From BRHc4a sp049323915 (lineage in GTDB: Bacteria > Bacillota > Desulfotomaculia > Desulfotomaculales > Desulfocucumaceae), in assembly GCA_049323915.1 (NCBI GenBank), contig JBMOPC010000095.1, positions 1 to 57,285 of the forward strand: a stretch of DNA of 57,285 nucleotides. Reading direction: 5' to 3'. The notes beneath the pieces were generated by a model. The model was not told the DNA's origin. It saw only the letters and a program-made list of their open reading frames with translations, and ran no database searches. Within the stretch, counting starts at the first letter, position 1; the number at the start of each line of letters is the position of its first letter. Positions 34,625 to 42,754 of this stretch are shown in pieces. The translations under genes and the position numbers were made by a program.

Positions 34625-35803
34625 ATGTCAGTATTACTTAAGCAAAACGTCATGAGGGAATACCTGAAAAAATGCGTGAGATGCGGCCAGTGCCGGTATG
34701 TCTGCCCTGTGCTGACGGCTGCCGGAAAGGAGTCGGCCTCGCCCAGGGGCAAAGTATATCTGGCAGGCCTCATGCAAAGGGGGGAATTGATGCCCGGCCC
34801 CAAAGCCGACAGCATACTATCCCTCTGCCTTACCTGCGGCGCCTGTGCCGCCGAGTGCCCCTCGGGGCTTCCGGTGGACACCATAATAAAGGCCGCCCGG
34901 GGCATGTCGGCCTCGCATAGCCCGTGGAAACCATACAGAATAATTTACCGGGGCATTTTCTCAAGATTTCATATGCTGGATAGAATTCCCGGACTATTTC
35001 CACTGATGGGGAAAATACTATCCCGGGAATACGGCCTTAGAGCCGGAAGCCCGGCCCGGTCGGGAATAGCGGCAGTATCCCTACCGGAAAAAAGAAAGCC
35101 CCGGATGACTGTGGGATATTTCCTGGGCTGCGCAACCAATTATTTTCTGCCGGATGTGGCCAAAAGCGTGGTGGAGGTATTGAAACACCTGGGCTGCGAA
35201 GTGGTTACCCCTCCCCGGACAAACTGCTGCGGCCTCCCGCTGGCCACGGCGGGCGAAGAGGCTGCGGCCGCAAGACTCTATGAAAACAACCTTGGGATTT
35301 TCAAAAAGCATAAACTGGACGCCATCGTCACCGACTGTTCTTCGTGCAGCCATCACCTTACCGAACTGGGGTTTACCGGCAATTCACAGCCGGTTTACGA
35401 ATTCAGCGAATTTGTCATAAAAATGCTTGAGCCCGGAAGACCTCAAATCCAACAAAACGGTGAGGCCGTTTCCTGCCACATTCCCTGCCACTACAGATAC
35501 GGCAGGAAACTGGAGGATTATTTCGGGCAAATTGTCGATATAGTGCCCGGCTTAAAGCCGGTGTCAGTCCAAGGTGGCAACTCCTGCTGCGGAGGCGGTG
35601 GCGCCTTTGTCATAAACCACAAAACACTGAGCACCGAAATACTCAGCCGGTACACAGAGAATATCAAGTCCTCCGGAGCGGAAAAAGTGATCACCGTCTG
35701 CCCCTCGTGCATAATGCAGCTGGGCAGGGGCCTGAAATCCCGGGGAATAACAGTTTGCCACCCCGCCCAGATACTTGTGCGGGCTTACGGGCTAACGGGC
35801 TGA
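34625..35803 (+). CDS. Fe-S electron-transfer subunit, GlcF type (two CCG domains)
   Basis: 392 aa. Two N-terminal 4Fe-4S motifs, CVRCGQCRYVCP near residue 17 and CLTCGACAAECPSG near residue 68, precede two cysteine-rich CCG domains (GCATNYFLPD then NCCGLPLA and DCSSCSHHL; CHIPCHYRYG then NSCCGGGGAF and CPSCIMQLG). It passes electrons from the FAD subunit to the membrane pool or to a heterodisulfide reductase-like partner. The small minus-strand ORF at 35792-35938 overlaps its last 12 bases. Confidence 0.88.
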   Translation: MSVLLKQNVMREYLKKCVRCGQCRYVCPVLTAAGKESASPRGKVYLAGLMQRGELMPGPKADSILSLCLTCGACAAECPSGLPVDTIIKAARGMSASHSPWKPYRIIYRGIFSRFHMLDRIPGLFPLMGKILSREYGLRAGSPARSGIAAVSLPEKRKPRMTVGYFLGCATNYFLPDVAKSVVEVLKHLGCEVVTPPRTNCCGLPLATAGEEAAAARLYENNLGIFKKHKLDAIVTDCSSCSHHLTELGFTGNSQPVYEFSEFVIKMLEPGRPQIQQNGEAVSCHIPCHYRYGRKLEDYFGQIVDIVPGLKPVSVQGGNSCCGGGGAFVINHKTLSTEILSRYTENIKSSGAEKVITVCPSCIMQLGRGLKSRGITVCHPAQILVRAYGLTG

Positions 35804-35938
35804 CAACAACATGAAAGCCATCAGTAACAGGGAGGAAAACATAAAGAAAAGAAATACCGCCAAAAACACGGGATCTACTGCCAGCCTGCCCAGCCTTATT
35901 TTCCTGACCTGATACTTTTCTTTTTTTTCGTCTTTCAT
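35792..35938 (-). CDS. small membrane protein, unknown (48 aa)
   Basis: Minus strand ATG at 35936-35938, GGAAGAAGG upstream. The product has a charged N-terminus MKDEKKEKYQVRKIRLGRLA and one hydrophobic segment (VFLAVFLFFMFSSLLLMAFM) near the C-terminus. It converges with the GlcF-like gene and overlaps its end by 12 bases. Single-pass topology and ribosome site support it; no family is recognised. Confidence 0.5.
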   Translation of the reverse strand: MKDEKKEKYQVRKIRLGRLAVDPVFLAVFLFFMFSSLLLMAFMLLSAR

Positions 35939-36105
35939 AATCCCGATTACCTTCTTCCATGCTTAATCTGCTGAAATCGCCGAAACCAAAAAAGAGGATT
36001 TTCATCACTGGAATAGAAATAAAACAGGTACACACGGCAAACCGTCATTTTTTCAGGTGCGGGCAACCGGTTCATAACAGCGGCATCACAAGGAGGTACA
36101 CCTAA

Positions 36106-37623
36106 ATGAATCTCCCCCTTAAGCTTGCCGAACACGGTCAACTAACCCCCCACAGGGAAGCTGTTGTATATCAAAATCAGCGCCTGACATACGGGCAGCT
36201 TAACAAAATGGTGAACAAACTGGCAAGCGGCCTGAAGAATGCAGGCATTCAGCCGGGTGACAGGGTGCTGGTAGCGCTGGAAAACTGCCCCGAGTTTATC
36301 ATTTCCTATTATGCCATAATAAAGGCAGGGGGCATAGTGGTACCGGTAGACCCCCAGTACACCATAAATGAAATGAGCACCATTGTGCTGAGTGCCCTGC
36401 CCGCAGCCGTTATAACCGATATTAAGCTTGTTCCCCTTTTTACAAGCTTATCCGGGGAATTTGAATTCAAAAAGGGGATCATTGCCACGGGCTGCGAAAC
36501 CGCCGAAGGAAATATGACACCCTATAACAGGATACTGGCGTCGTCTTCAGATAGTTTCTCACCGGCCAGGCCGGCGGGAAGAGACGATGTCATCGTTATT
36601 CTGTACACCTCCGGAGCCACCGGCGCCTTTAAGGGAGCGATGCTGACGCACCACAACCTCTACAGCAATGCCGCAACCTTTGCAGAAATATTCAGGATTA
36701 CTCCATCGGACAAATCCCTGCTGATTTCACCCGCCTACCTTTCGGCCGGCCAGACCTGTATCATGAATACCACACTGGTGGCGGGAGCAACAATGGTGGT
36801 CCACAAAAGGTGGAAGGGTCCCGAAGCGCTGCTGGAGGCCATTCAGAACGAAAAAGTCACATTCTATTTCGGGCCTCCCACAATGTATACTTTGCTGGTA
36901 AAGTACCCCCACGTGGAGAAGTATGACCTGGGGTCATGGAGACTTGCCTTTACCGGGGGAGCGCCGACACCCATTGAAGTCTTCAAAAACTTCGAAGAGA
37001 AATACGGATTCGGGCTTATAGATGTTTACGGCCTCTCAGAGACGTCGCCTTTAATAACATCCATGCCCCTGGACGGCCCCGTCAAGGTGGGGTCCATAGG
37101 GGTTCCCATACCCGGGGTTGAAGTAAAGGTGGTGGACTATGAGGACCGGGAGGTCCCCACAAACCAGATAGGTGAGATTATTGTAAAGGGCCCCAATGTC
37201 ATGAAAGGCTATTACAACCACCCGGAGGAAACGGACTGGGTGATGAGAAACGGCTGGTTCCACACCGGCGATCTGGCCTATATGGACAAGGACGGCTACA
37301 TCTTTATTGTTGACAGAAAAAAGGACATTATCATAAGAGGCGGAGTAAACATACGCCCGAGGGAAATAGAAGAAGTGCTGTACACACACCCGGCTGTCTT
37401 TGACGCCGCAGTCACCGGGATGCCGGACCCGGTAATGGGTGAAGAGGTAATGGCCTTTATACTCCTCAGGGAAAACTGCCAGGCCTCCCCGGAAGAAATA
37501 CAGAACTTCTGCGTCAATAAACTGGCCCGATATAAGATACCAAAACACGTCAGGTTTGTGGAAAACCTGCCCAAAACCACATCCGGAAAACTGTTGAGAA
37601 AAGAACTTCAAAAAATGATTTAA
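36106..37623 (+). CDS. AMP-forming acyl-CoA synthetase
   Basis: 505 aa ANL-superfamily ligase. The P-loop is VILYTSGATGAFKGAMLTHHN near residue 165; the A5 motif is DVYGLSETSPL near residue 305; the A7 region is GWFHTGDLAYMDKDGY and the hinge DRKKDIIIRGGVNIRPREIE; the catalytic Lys is in TTSGKLLRKEL at the C-terminus. It activates a carboxylic acid, probably a fatty or aromatic acid, to its CoA thioester. GGAGG precedes the ATG. It is monocistronic with a strong terminator. Confidence 0.9.
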   Translation: MNLPLKLAEHGQLTPHREAVVYQNQRLTYGQLNKMVNKLASGLKNAGIQPGDRVLVALENCPEFIISYYAIIKAGGIVVPVDPQYTINEMSTIVLSALPAAVITDIKLVPLFTSLSGEFEFKKGIIATGCETAEGNMTPYNRILASSSDSFSPARPAGRDDVIVILYTSGATGAFKGAMLTHHNLYSNAATFAEIFRITPSDKSLLISPAYLSAGQTCIMNTTLVAGATMVVHKRWKGPEALLEAIQNEKVTFYFGPPTMYTLLVKYPHVEKYDLGSWRLAFTGGAPTPIEVFKNFEEKYGFGLIDVYGLSETSPLITSMPLDGPVKVGSIGVPIPGVEVKVVDYEDREVPTNQIGEIIVKGPNVMKGYYNHPEETDWVMRNGWFHTGDLAYMDKDGYIFIVDRKKDIIIRGGVNIRPREIEEVLYTHPAVFDAAVTGMPDPVMGEEVMAFILLRENCQASPEEIQNFCVNKLARYKIPKHVRFVENLPKTTSGKLLRKELQKMI

Positions 37624-37653
37624 ATTTAACTTGAGCATAGTTTTCAATATCGG

Positions 37654-37685
37654 AAAAAAGTCCCACCGAAATGGGACTTTTTTTT
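37654..37685 (+). terminator. terminator of the acyl-CoA synthetase gene
   Basis: AAAAAGTCCCA-ccgaaa-TGGGACTTTTTTTT, a textbook intrinsic terminator 30 bases past the stop. Confidence 0.95.
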
Positions 37686-37788
37686 GCTGCAGCCCTCTTT
37701 TCTCAACGGCTGCCTCCGAACTCCGGCCTGCCAGCCATACGGGCTAAACTGATTTACGGATACCAGCCAGGGGTAGATGTACACTTTA

Positions 37789-39303
37789 TTACCAGATACC
37801 AATCTCACGCCACCATATAAAGGCCAGCACCATTACCGTACATAATATTGAAAACAGAAAAAGCGGAGCACCGGCCTTCAAAAAGTCATTCCCTCTCAGA
37901 AAACCGGACCCGTATACGATTGCGTTGGCAGGGGTGGCTATAACGAGCAAGTAAGAAAAGGCCGAACCAAGTGAAGTTGCGACACCGATGGCATAAAGGG
38001 AAGTATTGGACATTTCAGCAACCTTCAGGAATATCGGGCCAAGCACCGCCACAGTCGGACCGTCTGCCATTGTGTTGGTAGTCAGCGCGGTGATAGTGGT
38101 AATTACCGCCAAAAGTGGAAGGCCGTCGGTAACCCCGAAAGTGGACGCCACGGCCAGCAGTTTCTTTGCCAGCCAGGTTGCCGCCCCCGTTGACATAAGC
38201 ATTTTGCCCATTGAAATTGCCCCCGCATACAGAACCACTACACCCCACTGAGTTTTCTTCTGTAGATAACTCCAGTCGACCACCCCCAAAACAGCCGCCA
38301 GAACAATTCCAATCATAACAATGTTACCCACACCCAATTTTTGGCTGAAAAGCACCCAGCTGGCCAGGACAGTAAGAAATATTGACAGGGCTATTTTAGC
38401 TTGTGAACTCATCGGCCCGTCGGACTCCATCTCATCCTTAATGGTCTCCATAACTTTTTCCAGATCTTCAATTTCCGGCTTATAAATTTTTAAAAGCCAT
38501 ACGGTGACCAGGGGTATCATAATTAAAGTAAACGGCATGGCCATTAACATCCATTTACCGTAGCTAATGTTTATTCCGAAGTTACTCAAGAAGCTCAGCA
38601 TCAGAGCATTCCGCGCGCCACCGGACGGTGAAGCCACCCCGCCTATAATAACCCCGTAGGATATGGCCAGCATCAATAACTTGGCCAGCCTTGGCACTTT
38701 CCTCACACCGCCACTCAAAGAGACTATGCCAACTCCTATAGGGAGCATAATGGTAACAGTGGCATGTTCTGTGATAAAGCCGGCACTGAGGGCGCAAAAA
38801 GCTACAATACCCAGCACAACTCTTTCAATCCTGGTACCTGACAGCTTTAGCATGTAAAGGGCTATTTTGTTGTGAATATTGTACTTAACCAACACGCTCC
38901 CCATCATCAGTACACCCATAATAAAAATAACGGCATCATCCATGAAAGATCGTGGGACATCCTGAAAGTTCCCTATGTCTAACATTATTTGGTATGAACC
39001 AATTATCATTGCAGTCATCGGAAGAGGCAACGCTTCCGTAATAAAACAGACTATGACAAAAACCCATAGCCCCAGCGCATATTTACCATTATCAGACAGT
39101 CCCTCCGGGGTTGGCATTAAGCAAATGGTTGCTGCCAAGGCTACAGCCAATATAAGCCACTTTTTTTCCAGTATAAAATTATATATCTTTTTGCGCGGGC
39201 CACCGCTGCTCTCTTTCCCATTACCTTCTGGCGCCTGGACATAAACCACCTGTTGTTCCCTTTTTCTAAACGCATCTATATCGTATACCTTCCGCTCACT
39301 CAT
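37789..39303 (-). CDS. DASS-family (SLC13) anion/dicarboxylate transporter
   Basis: About 504 aa with eleven to twelve hydrophobic segments after a hydrophilic 50-residue N-terminus. Family segments include FITEALPLPMTAMIIGSYQI, ASPSGGARNALML near residue 245, and the C-terminal ATPANAIVYGSGFL, matching the paired SNT-like sodium/substrate motifs. DASS carriers move sulfate or C4-dicarboxylates; in this sulfate reducer, beside the sulfate locus, sulfate import is plausible but unproven. I choose the ATG at 39303 (GGTGGAG upstream) over the start 9 codons earlier. The upstream leader holds a mini-ORF inside an inverted repeat. Confidence 0.85.
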   Translation of the reverse strand: MSERKVYDIDAFRKREQQVVYVQAPEGNGKESSGGPRKKIYNFILEKKWLILAVALAATICLMPTPEGLSDNGKYALGLWVFVIVCFITEALPLPMTAMIIGSYQIMLDIGNFQDVPRSFMDDAVIFIMGVLMMGSVLVKYNIHNKIALYMLKLSGTRIERVVLGIVAFCALSAGFITEHATVTIMLPIGVGIVSLSGGVRKVPRLAKLLMLAISYGVIIGGVASPSGGARNALMLSFLSNFGINISYGKWMLMAMPFTLIMIPLVTVWLLKIYKPEIEDLEKVMETIKDEMESDGPMSSQAKIALSIFLTVLASWVLFSQKLGVGNIVMIGIVLAAVLGVVDWSYLQKKTQWGVVVLYAGAISMGKMLMSTGAATWLAKKLLAVASTFGVTDGLPLLAVITTITALTTNTMADGPTVAVLGPIFLKVAEMSNTSLYAIGVATSLGSAFSYLLVIATPANAIVYGSGFLRGNDFLKAGAPLFLFSILCTVMVLAFIWWREIGIW

Positions 39304-39353
39304 TTCATACTCTCCACCCCGTCTGTGCACAGATTTATATAAGTATTTTGAAC

Positions 39354-39424
39354 GCCAGAAGAAAGGATAACAATACCCTGTTAATTTCTTTTTTGATGCA
39401 TTTTATTATTCCTCCTTTTCTGGC
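39354..39424 (-). promoter_or_regulatory. leader hairpin with 6-codon mini-ORF upstream of the DASS gene
   Basis: Inverted repeat GCCAGAAGAAAGGA (39354-39367) with TCCTTTTCTGGC (39413-39424). On the minus strand the first arm includes the ribosome site AGGAGG of a mini-ORF MHQKRN (39381-39401), so folding would hide that ribosome site. Possible leader-peptide control of the transporter. Confidence 0.4.
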
Positions 39425-39429
39425 ACAAC

Positions 39430-39471
39430 CTAAAAATAAAAAAAATGCAACTCTTAATAAAAGCTGCATTT
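39430..39471 (-). terminator. terminator of the 146-aa unknown gene
   Basis: Stem AAATGCA/TGCATTT followed on the minus strand by a run of eight T residues, about 50 bases past the stop at 39524. Confidence 0.75.
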
Positions 39472-39523
39472 CGACATGCTACGCTACATTATCCTGCCTT
39501 TTTATTAAATAAGTGAGAAATAA

Positions 39524-39964
39524 TTACATATACCTGTATGCTGCATAAAAATGCAATAAGTACATCGGACCGGACATCTCCCAGCAGCATCCCGGCACCC
39601 TGCCAGCCTTTTGAGCCTCGTTTATGGAAATCGGCTCAATACTGATAATTATAGACCCGCAAACATCTGTCTCCAGTCTTTCACCAGGCTTGATAATCGA
39701 ATACCAACCCTGGAAATGGGGCTTCTCAAATAAATAAATATAACAGTCACCGCTGTACAATGAATTAATCTTGCTCATGTTATTGAAGTCATTAATGGCT
39801 GTATTGGGCACGAGGCCATAATTAAAATCGACATGGTACAAGCGGGCAATCCGGCTAATTTCGTTCTTTACAAATATCCCCTTCATTAATTTTAAAAATT
39901 TTTTGAAAATGGCCGATATTTCCACTTCTGCCCCGGGCAGATAACTACGGGAGGTAACGGACAT
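39524..39964 (-). CDS. unknown protein, possible beta/gamma-crystallin-like motif
   Basis: 146 aa, no signal peptide. The middle reads CYIYLFEKPHFQGWYSIIKP, then CGSIIISIEPI, which resembles one Greek-key motif of the beta/gamma-crystallin fold (aromatic, then FxGxxxxI and a late SxxxI). The C-terminus is rich in aromatics and Cys. No confident family. The gene has its own strong promoter and terminator, so it is expressed as a single unit. Codon use is more AT-rich than in the dcw genes. Confidence 0.6.
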   Translation of the reverse strand: MSVTSRSYLPGAEVEISAIFKKFLKLMKGIFVKNEISRIARLYHVDFNYGLVPNTAINDFNNMSKINSLYSGDCYIYLFEKPHFQGWYSIIKPGERLETDVCGSIIISIEPISINEAQKAGRVPGCCWEMSGPMYLLHFYAAYRYM

Positions 39965-40058
39965 TTTTCATCCCCCATTTCAAAAGACAGCCCCAATAAA
40001 GACATGTAAGCCCATTGCTACTTTTATAAATTTCGTAAATGTGGATGTATTTAACTGT

Positions 40059-40087
40059 ATTATAAATTGTCATCACATTATTTTCAA
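40059..40087 (-). promoter_or_regulatory. promoter of the 146-aa unknown gene
   Basis: Minus strand TTGAAA (40082-40087), 17-base spacer, TATAAT (40059-40064); about 95 bases before the start codon. Confidence 0.75.
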
Positions 40088-40312
40088 GGCGCATACTGCT
40101 AAGCATATTTACTCTGTCTTATGCGGCATTTCAGCAAGCACTGCTCTGTATTATTTGTCACCACCCGAACAATTACCTGACTAACCAGCCTTTGGCCACT
40201 TTCCAGCAAACACCCATGCTTTACGCCGGCCATCCGCTTTGGCCTTGGGGCCTGCGATAAAATATTAAAATTGCTGAAATTTTCAAACTTCTTAACATCA
40301 GGATGTGAAATC

Positions 40313-40341
40313 TTGCACAATAAATACTGATATGTTATAGT
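40313..40341 (+). promoter_or_regulatory. strong plus-strand promoter with no gene of its own
   Basis: TTGCAC (40313-40318), 17-base spacer, TATAGT (40336-40341). No convincing ORF follows before the insertion sequence at 40578. Confidence 0.7.
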
Positions 40342-40560
40342 GTTGCTAGAAGACAAAGACAGAGAGGAAAACAAGAGCATCTCGCTTTTTGCAACGTAAG
40401 GAGCCAGCCGCAAAAAGTAGGGATAAAAAGTAGTGAAAACAGCTGATGCGCTCAAGCACGCGACAGGGGTTGATTGAGACTTGTGCGCAATGTCACAATC
40501 AGGAAGCCCAAGCACATGATCCGAATGACAATATGTTGCTTTTTTCTCCCGAGCAACCTC
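40342..40560 (+). ncRNA. candidate structured RNA or orphaned leader
   Basis: Downstream of the promoter at 40313-40341 the sequence can form two mutually exclusive stems: TGCGCTCAAG (40447-40456) with CTTGTGCGCA (40480-40489), or TGATTGAGAC (40471-40480) with GTCACAATCA (40492-40501). GTTGCT at 40342 or 40535 can pair with AGCAAC at 40552. Competing stems are typical of attenuators and riboswitches. I match it to no known class. Confidence 0.35.
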
Positions 40561-40577
40561 ATCACAAGACACTTAGG

Positions 40578-42602
40578 TAGTGACAACTAAAAATCTAAAA
40601 AACAGGGCTAGACGCACCGCTTTGATACAGCATTCACATGCAATCTGCAGGAAAGCGCCAAACTACCGGATTCAATTGATTGGTTCCTAAAACAGGTGGC
40701 ATGCATCCACCAGATTTTTATCAGGAAAATAAGGTGGTGTCCCAATGTTTTTCCGCAAAATAACCAGTAAAATCAAAGGCAAGGAATATAATTATCTAAA
40801 GTTGATCGAAAACTACAGGGAAGGAAACAAGGTCAAGCAAAGAGTAATAGCCAACCTTGGCAACCTTGAAGATCTTACACCTGAAAAGGTTCATGTTCTA
40901 ATATCGGGACTTTCGAGAATCTGCGGTGTATCCCGGGGCTCAGCTCAGCTCGAAGCCAAAAAAGTTCTGCGCTACGGAGAAGTGCTGGCCATTCACAGGA
41001 TATGGGAGCTGCTTCAAATACACACCGCTATTGACAAAGCCATTTCAAAGGATAAAGCAGACCTGAACGTCCCTCTGCTGTCAGAGTTGCTCTCTATAAA
41101 CCAGGTGATTAAACCCCAGAACAAACACGCTATTAATGATTGGCACCAATTCCTCTGCCTGACCGGATCACAGAATGACGAACTTAACACAAATCACTTT
41201 TACAGTGCATTGGACATAATGGCTGAAGTCAAATACCACATCGAGAAAAGTATATTCACCAATTTAAATAGACTTTTTTCCATTAATACCGAACTTGTCT
41301 TTTGCCGCCTGGTTAACGGCGCCTTCGAGCCGCCTCCCAAGGCCGAGTTCAACTCATCCATTTACGGCAGATATATCCTGGAAGAACCCGATGAAACAAA
41401 CAAGGCCGACTTCGGCATCATGGTAAGCCGCGACGGAATGCCATTTGGGCACTGGGTGTTTCAAAACGCCTCGGCGGGACGGGAGTACAGAAATATACTG
41501 GAATACCTCGGAGCAAATTATAGCGCTGACAAATGTATATTCGTAGGTGACCGCAATGTGATGACCAACACAAGCCTGGAACTCCTGGTGGCCCACGGAT
41601 ATGAATTTATTATCGGACGCAGGTTCAGGCCCACTCAGGATATCGGCCTGTACCGAGAGCATATTTCCGGCAACAACGAGCTAAACCAGCTAAACGGGGA
41701 GATCTGGTACAAGGAAGTGTCAGACGGCAACATCCGCCGCCTCTTATGCTGCGATCTGCAAAGTGTCCGGCACAAGGCAACCGCGCTTGAAGAGCAAATT
41801 AATCTGGTGGAAAAGGAGCTCCGAACAATACAAAGGGCCGCCGCCGAAAGCCGGAACAAACCGAGCAAGCATGTTTTCAACAAAAACGCCGATATTTTTA
41901 AAAACAATTACTGCCATATGTATTTCGAGTGGCGCTACGACGAAAGCACGAAGGATTTCAACTACCGTCGCAGGGACGATTTGATCGAACAGGATAAACA
42001 GCAGGCCGGAATGTTTTTACTGGAAACCAACTCCAGTCACTTAAGCGGCAGGGAGATGCTGGAAGCTTATATCAGGACCGCCAGAATGGGTGAGTCCCTG
42101 CGCACAATAAGTAGCTTCGAGCACAAACCGGTACATCATTATGTGAACAAAAACACATCGGCAAGCATCTTTATTTGCCTGCTTGCGTCAATACTGGAAA
42201 GCACATTAGAACGACTTCTTCACCGGGCAGGAATAAACTTACATCCACGCCAAGCTCTGGAATTACTGGAAGATATCAAGCTATCCATCAACCAGCTTGA
42301 TGACCAGGAGGTGAAATCTGTAACCAGAATTCCAAAAACCCAGGAAGAGATTTTAAGGGCTATTGGCGTACACACTACACAGCAAATAATTATTTAAGCG
42401 GGAAGCCCCCAGCCTGACTGTAGTGACAACAAGCATGCGCCATAATATACAAGCGTCGTGTTAATTAACTAATCAGGGAAATATTACTCAATCGCCCGCA
42501 AAATTTTGCGGGTACATAAAAAGATGAGCGAGCTTCCTTTGAAGGTAATTATAACATGGTAAACCTTGACTTTCAAGATTTTTTTAAATGAAATTGTCAC
42601 TA
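40578..42602 (+). mobile_element. IS1634-type insertion sequence
   Basis: A full-length transposase gene is bracketed by short inverted repeats: TAGTGACAAC at 40578 and its complement ATTGTCACTA ending at 42602, about 2.0 kb apart. A 6-base repeat ACAAGA occurs at 40564-40569 and 42602-42607, but the left copy is 8 bases outside the aligned end, so a target duplication is not clear. A palindrome CCCGCAAAATTTTGCGGG (42495-42512) lies after the transposase and may end its transcript. Confidence 0.7.
40745..42397 (+). CDS. IS1634-family DDE transposase
   Basis: 550 aa, intact. The N-terminus KGKEYNYLKLIENYREGNKV then RVIANLGNLEDLT is the family start. The catalytic core includes an Asp before FGIMVSRDGMPFGHWVF, the second Asp in CIFVGDRNVMTN, and a late Glu region FLLETNSSHLSGREMLEAY then RMGESLRTISSFEHKPVHHY. 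It cuts and pastes the element. RBS AAGGTGG is 7 bases before the ATG. No frameshift is seen, so the element may be active. Confidence 0.88.
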   Translation: MFFRKITSKIKGKEYNYLKLIENYREGNKVKQRVIANLGNLEDLTPEKVHVLISGLSRICGVSRGSAQLEAKKVLRYGEVLAIHRIWELLQIHTAIDKAISKDKADLNVPLLSELLSINQVIKPQNKHAINDWHQFLCLTGSQNDELNTNHFYSALDIMAEVKYHIEKSIFTNLNRLFSINTELVFCRLVNGAFEPPPKAEFNSSIYGRYILEEPDETNKADFGIMVSRDGMPFGHWVFQNASAGREYRNILEYLGANYSADKCIFVGDRNVMTNTSLELLVAHGYEFIIGRRFRPTQDIGLYREHISGNNELNQLNGEIWYKEVSDGNIRRLLCCDLQSVRHKATALEEQINLVEKELRTIQRAAAESRNKPSKHVFNKNADIFKNNYCHMYFEWRYDESTKDFNYRRRDDLIEQDKQQAGMFLLETNSSHLSGREMLEAYIRTARMGESLRTISSFEHKPVHHYVNKNTSASIFICLLASILESTLERLLHRAGINLHPRQALELLEDIKLSINQLDDQEVKSVTRIPKTQEEILRAIGVHTTQQIII

Positions 42603-42754
42603 CAAGAATCTGTGCGACAAGAAGTGTTGGGAGGTCACCTTCCGGGGGGGGTGGTATGAAAAATTATTTGCCATATATAAAACGGGAGAGACAAAAAAAA
42701 TCTAGTGACAAACAGGGTTTTTTTGATGACTGTATCTGAGGAGGTTAGAAAAAA

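Noticed and set aside
40099..40572. 157-codon minus-strand open frame
   Set aside because: No ribosome site, Ser/Cys-rich improbable composition, and it is antisense to the promoter and structured leader at 40313-40560.
40564..42607. ACAAGA as target-site duplication of the insertion sequence
   Set aside because: The left copy lies 8 bases outside the aligned inverted repeat, so a chance 6-base match is as likely.
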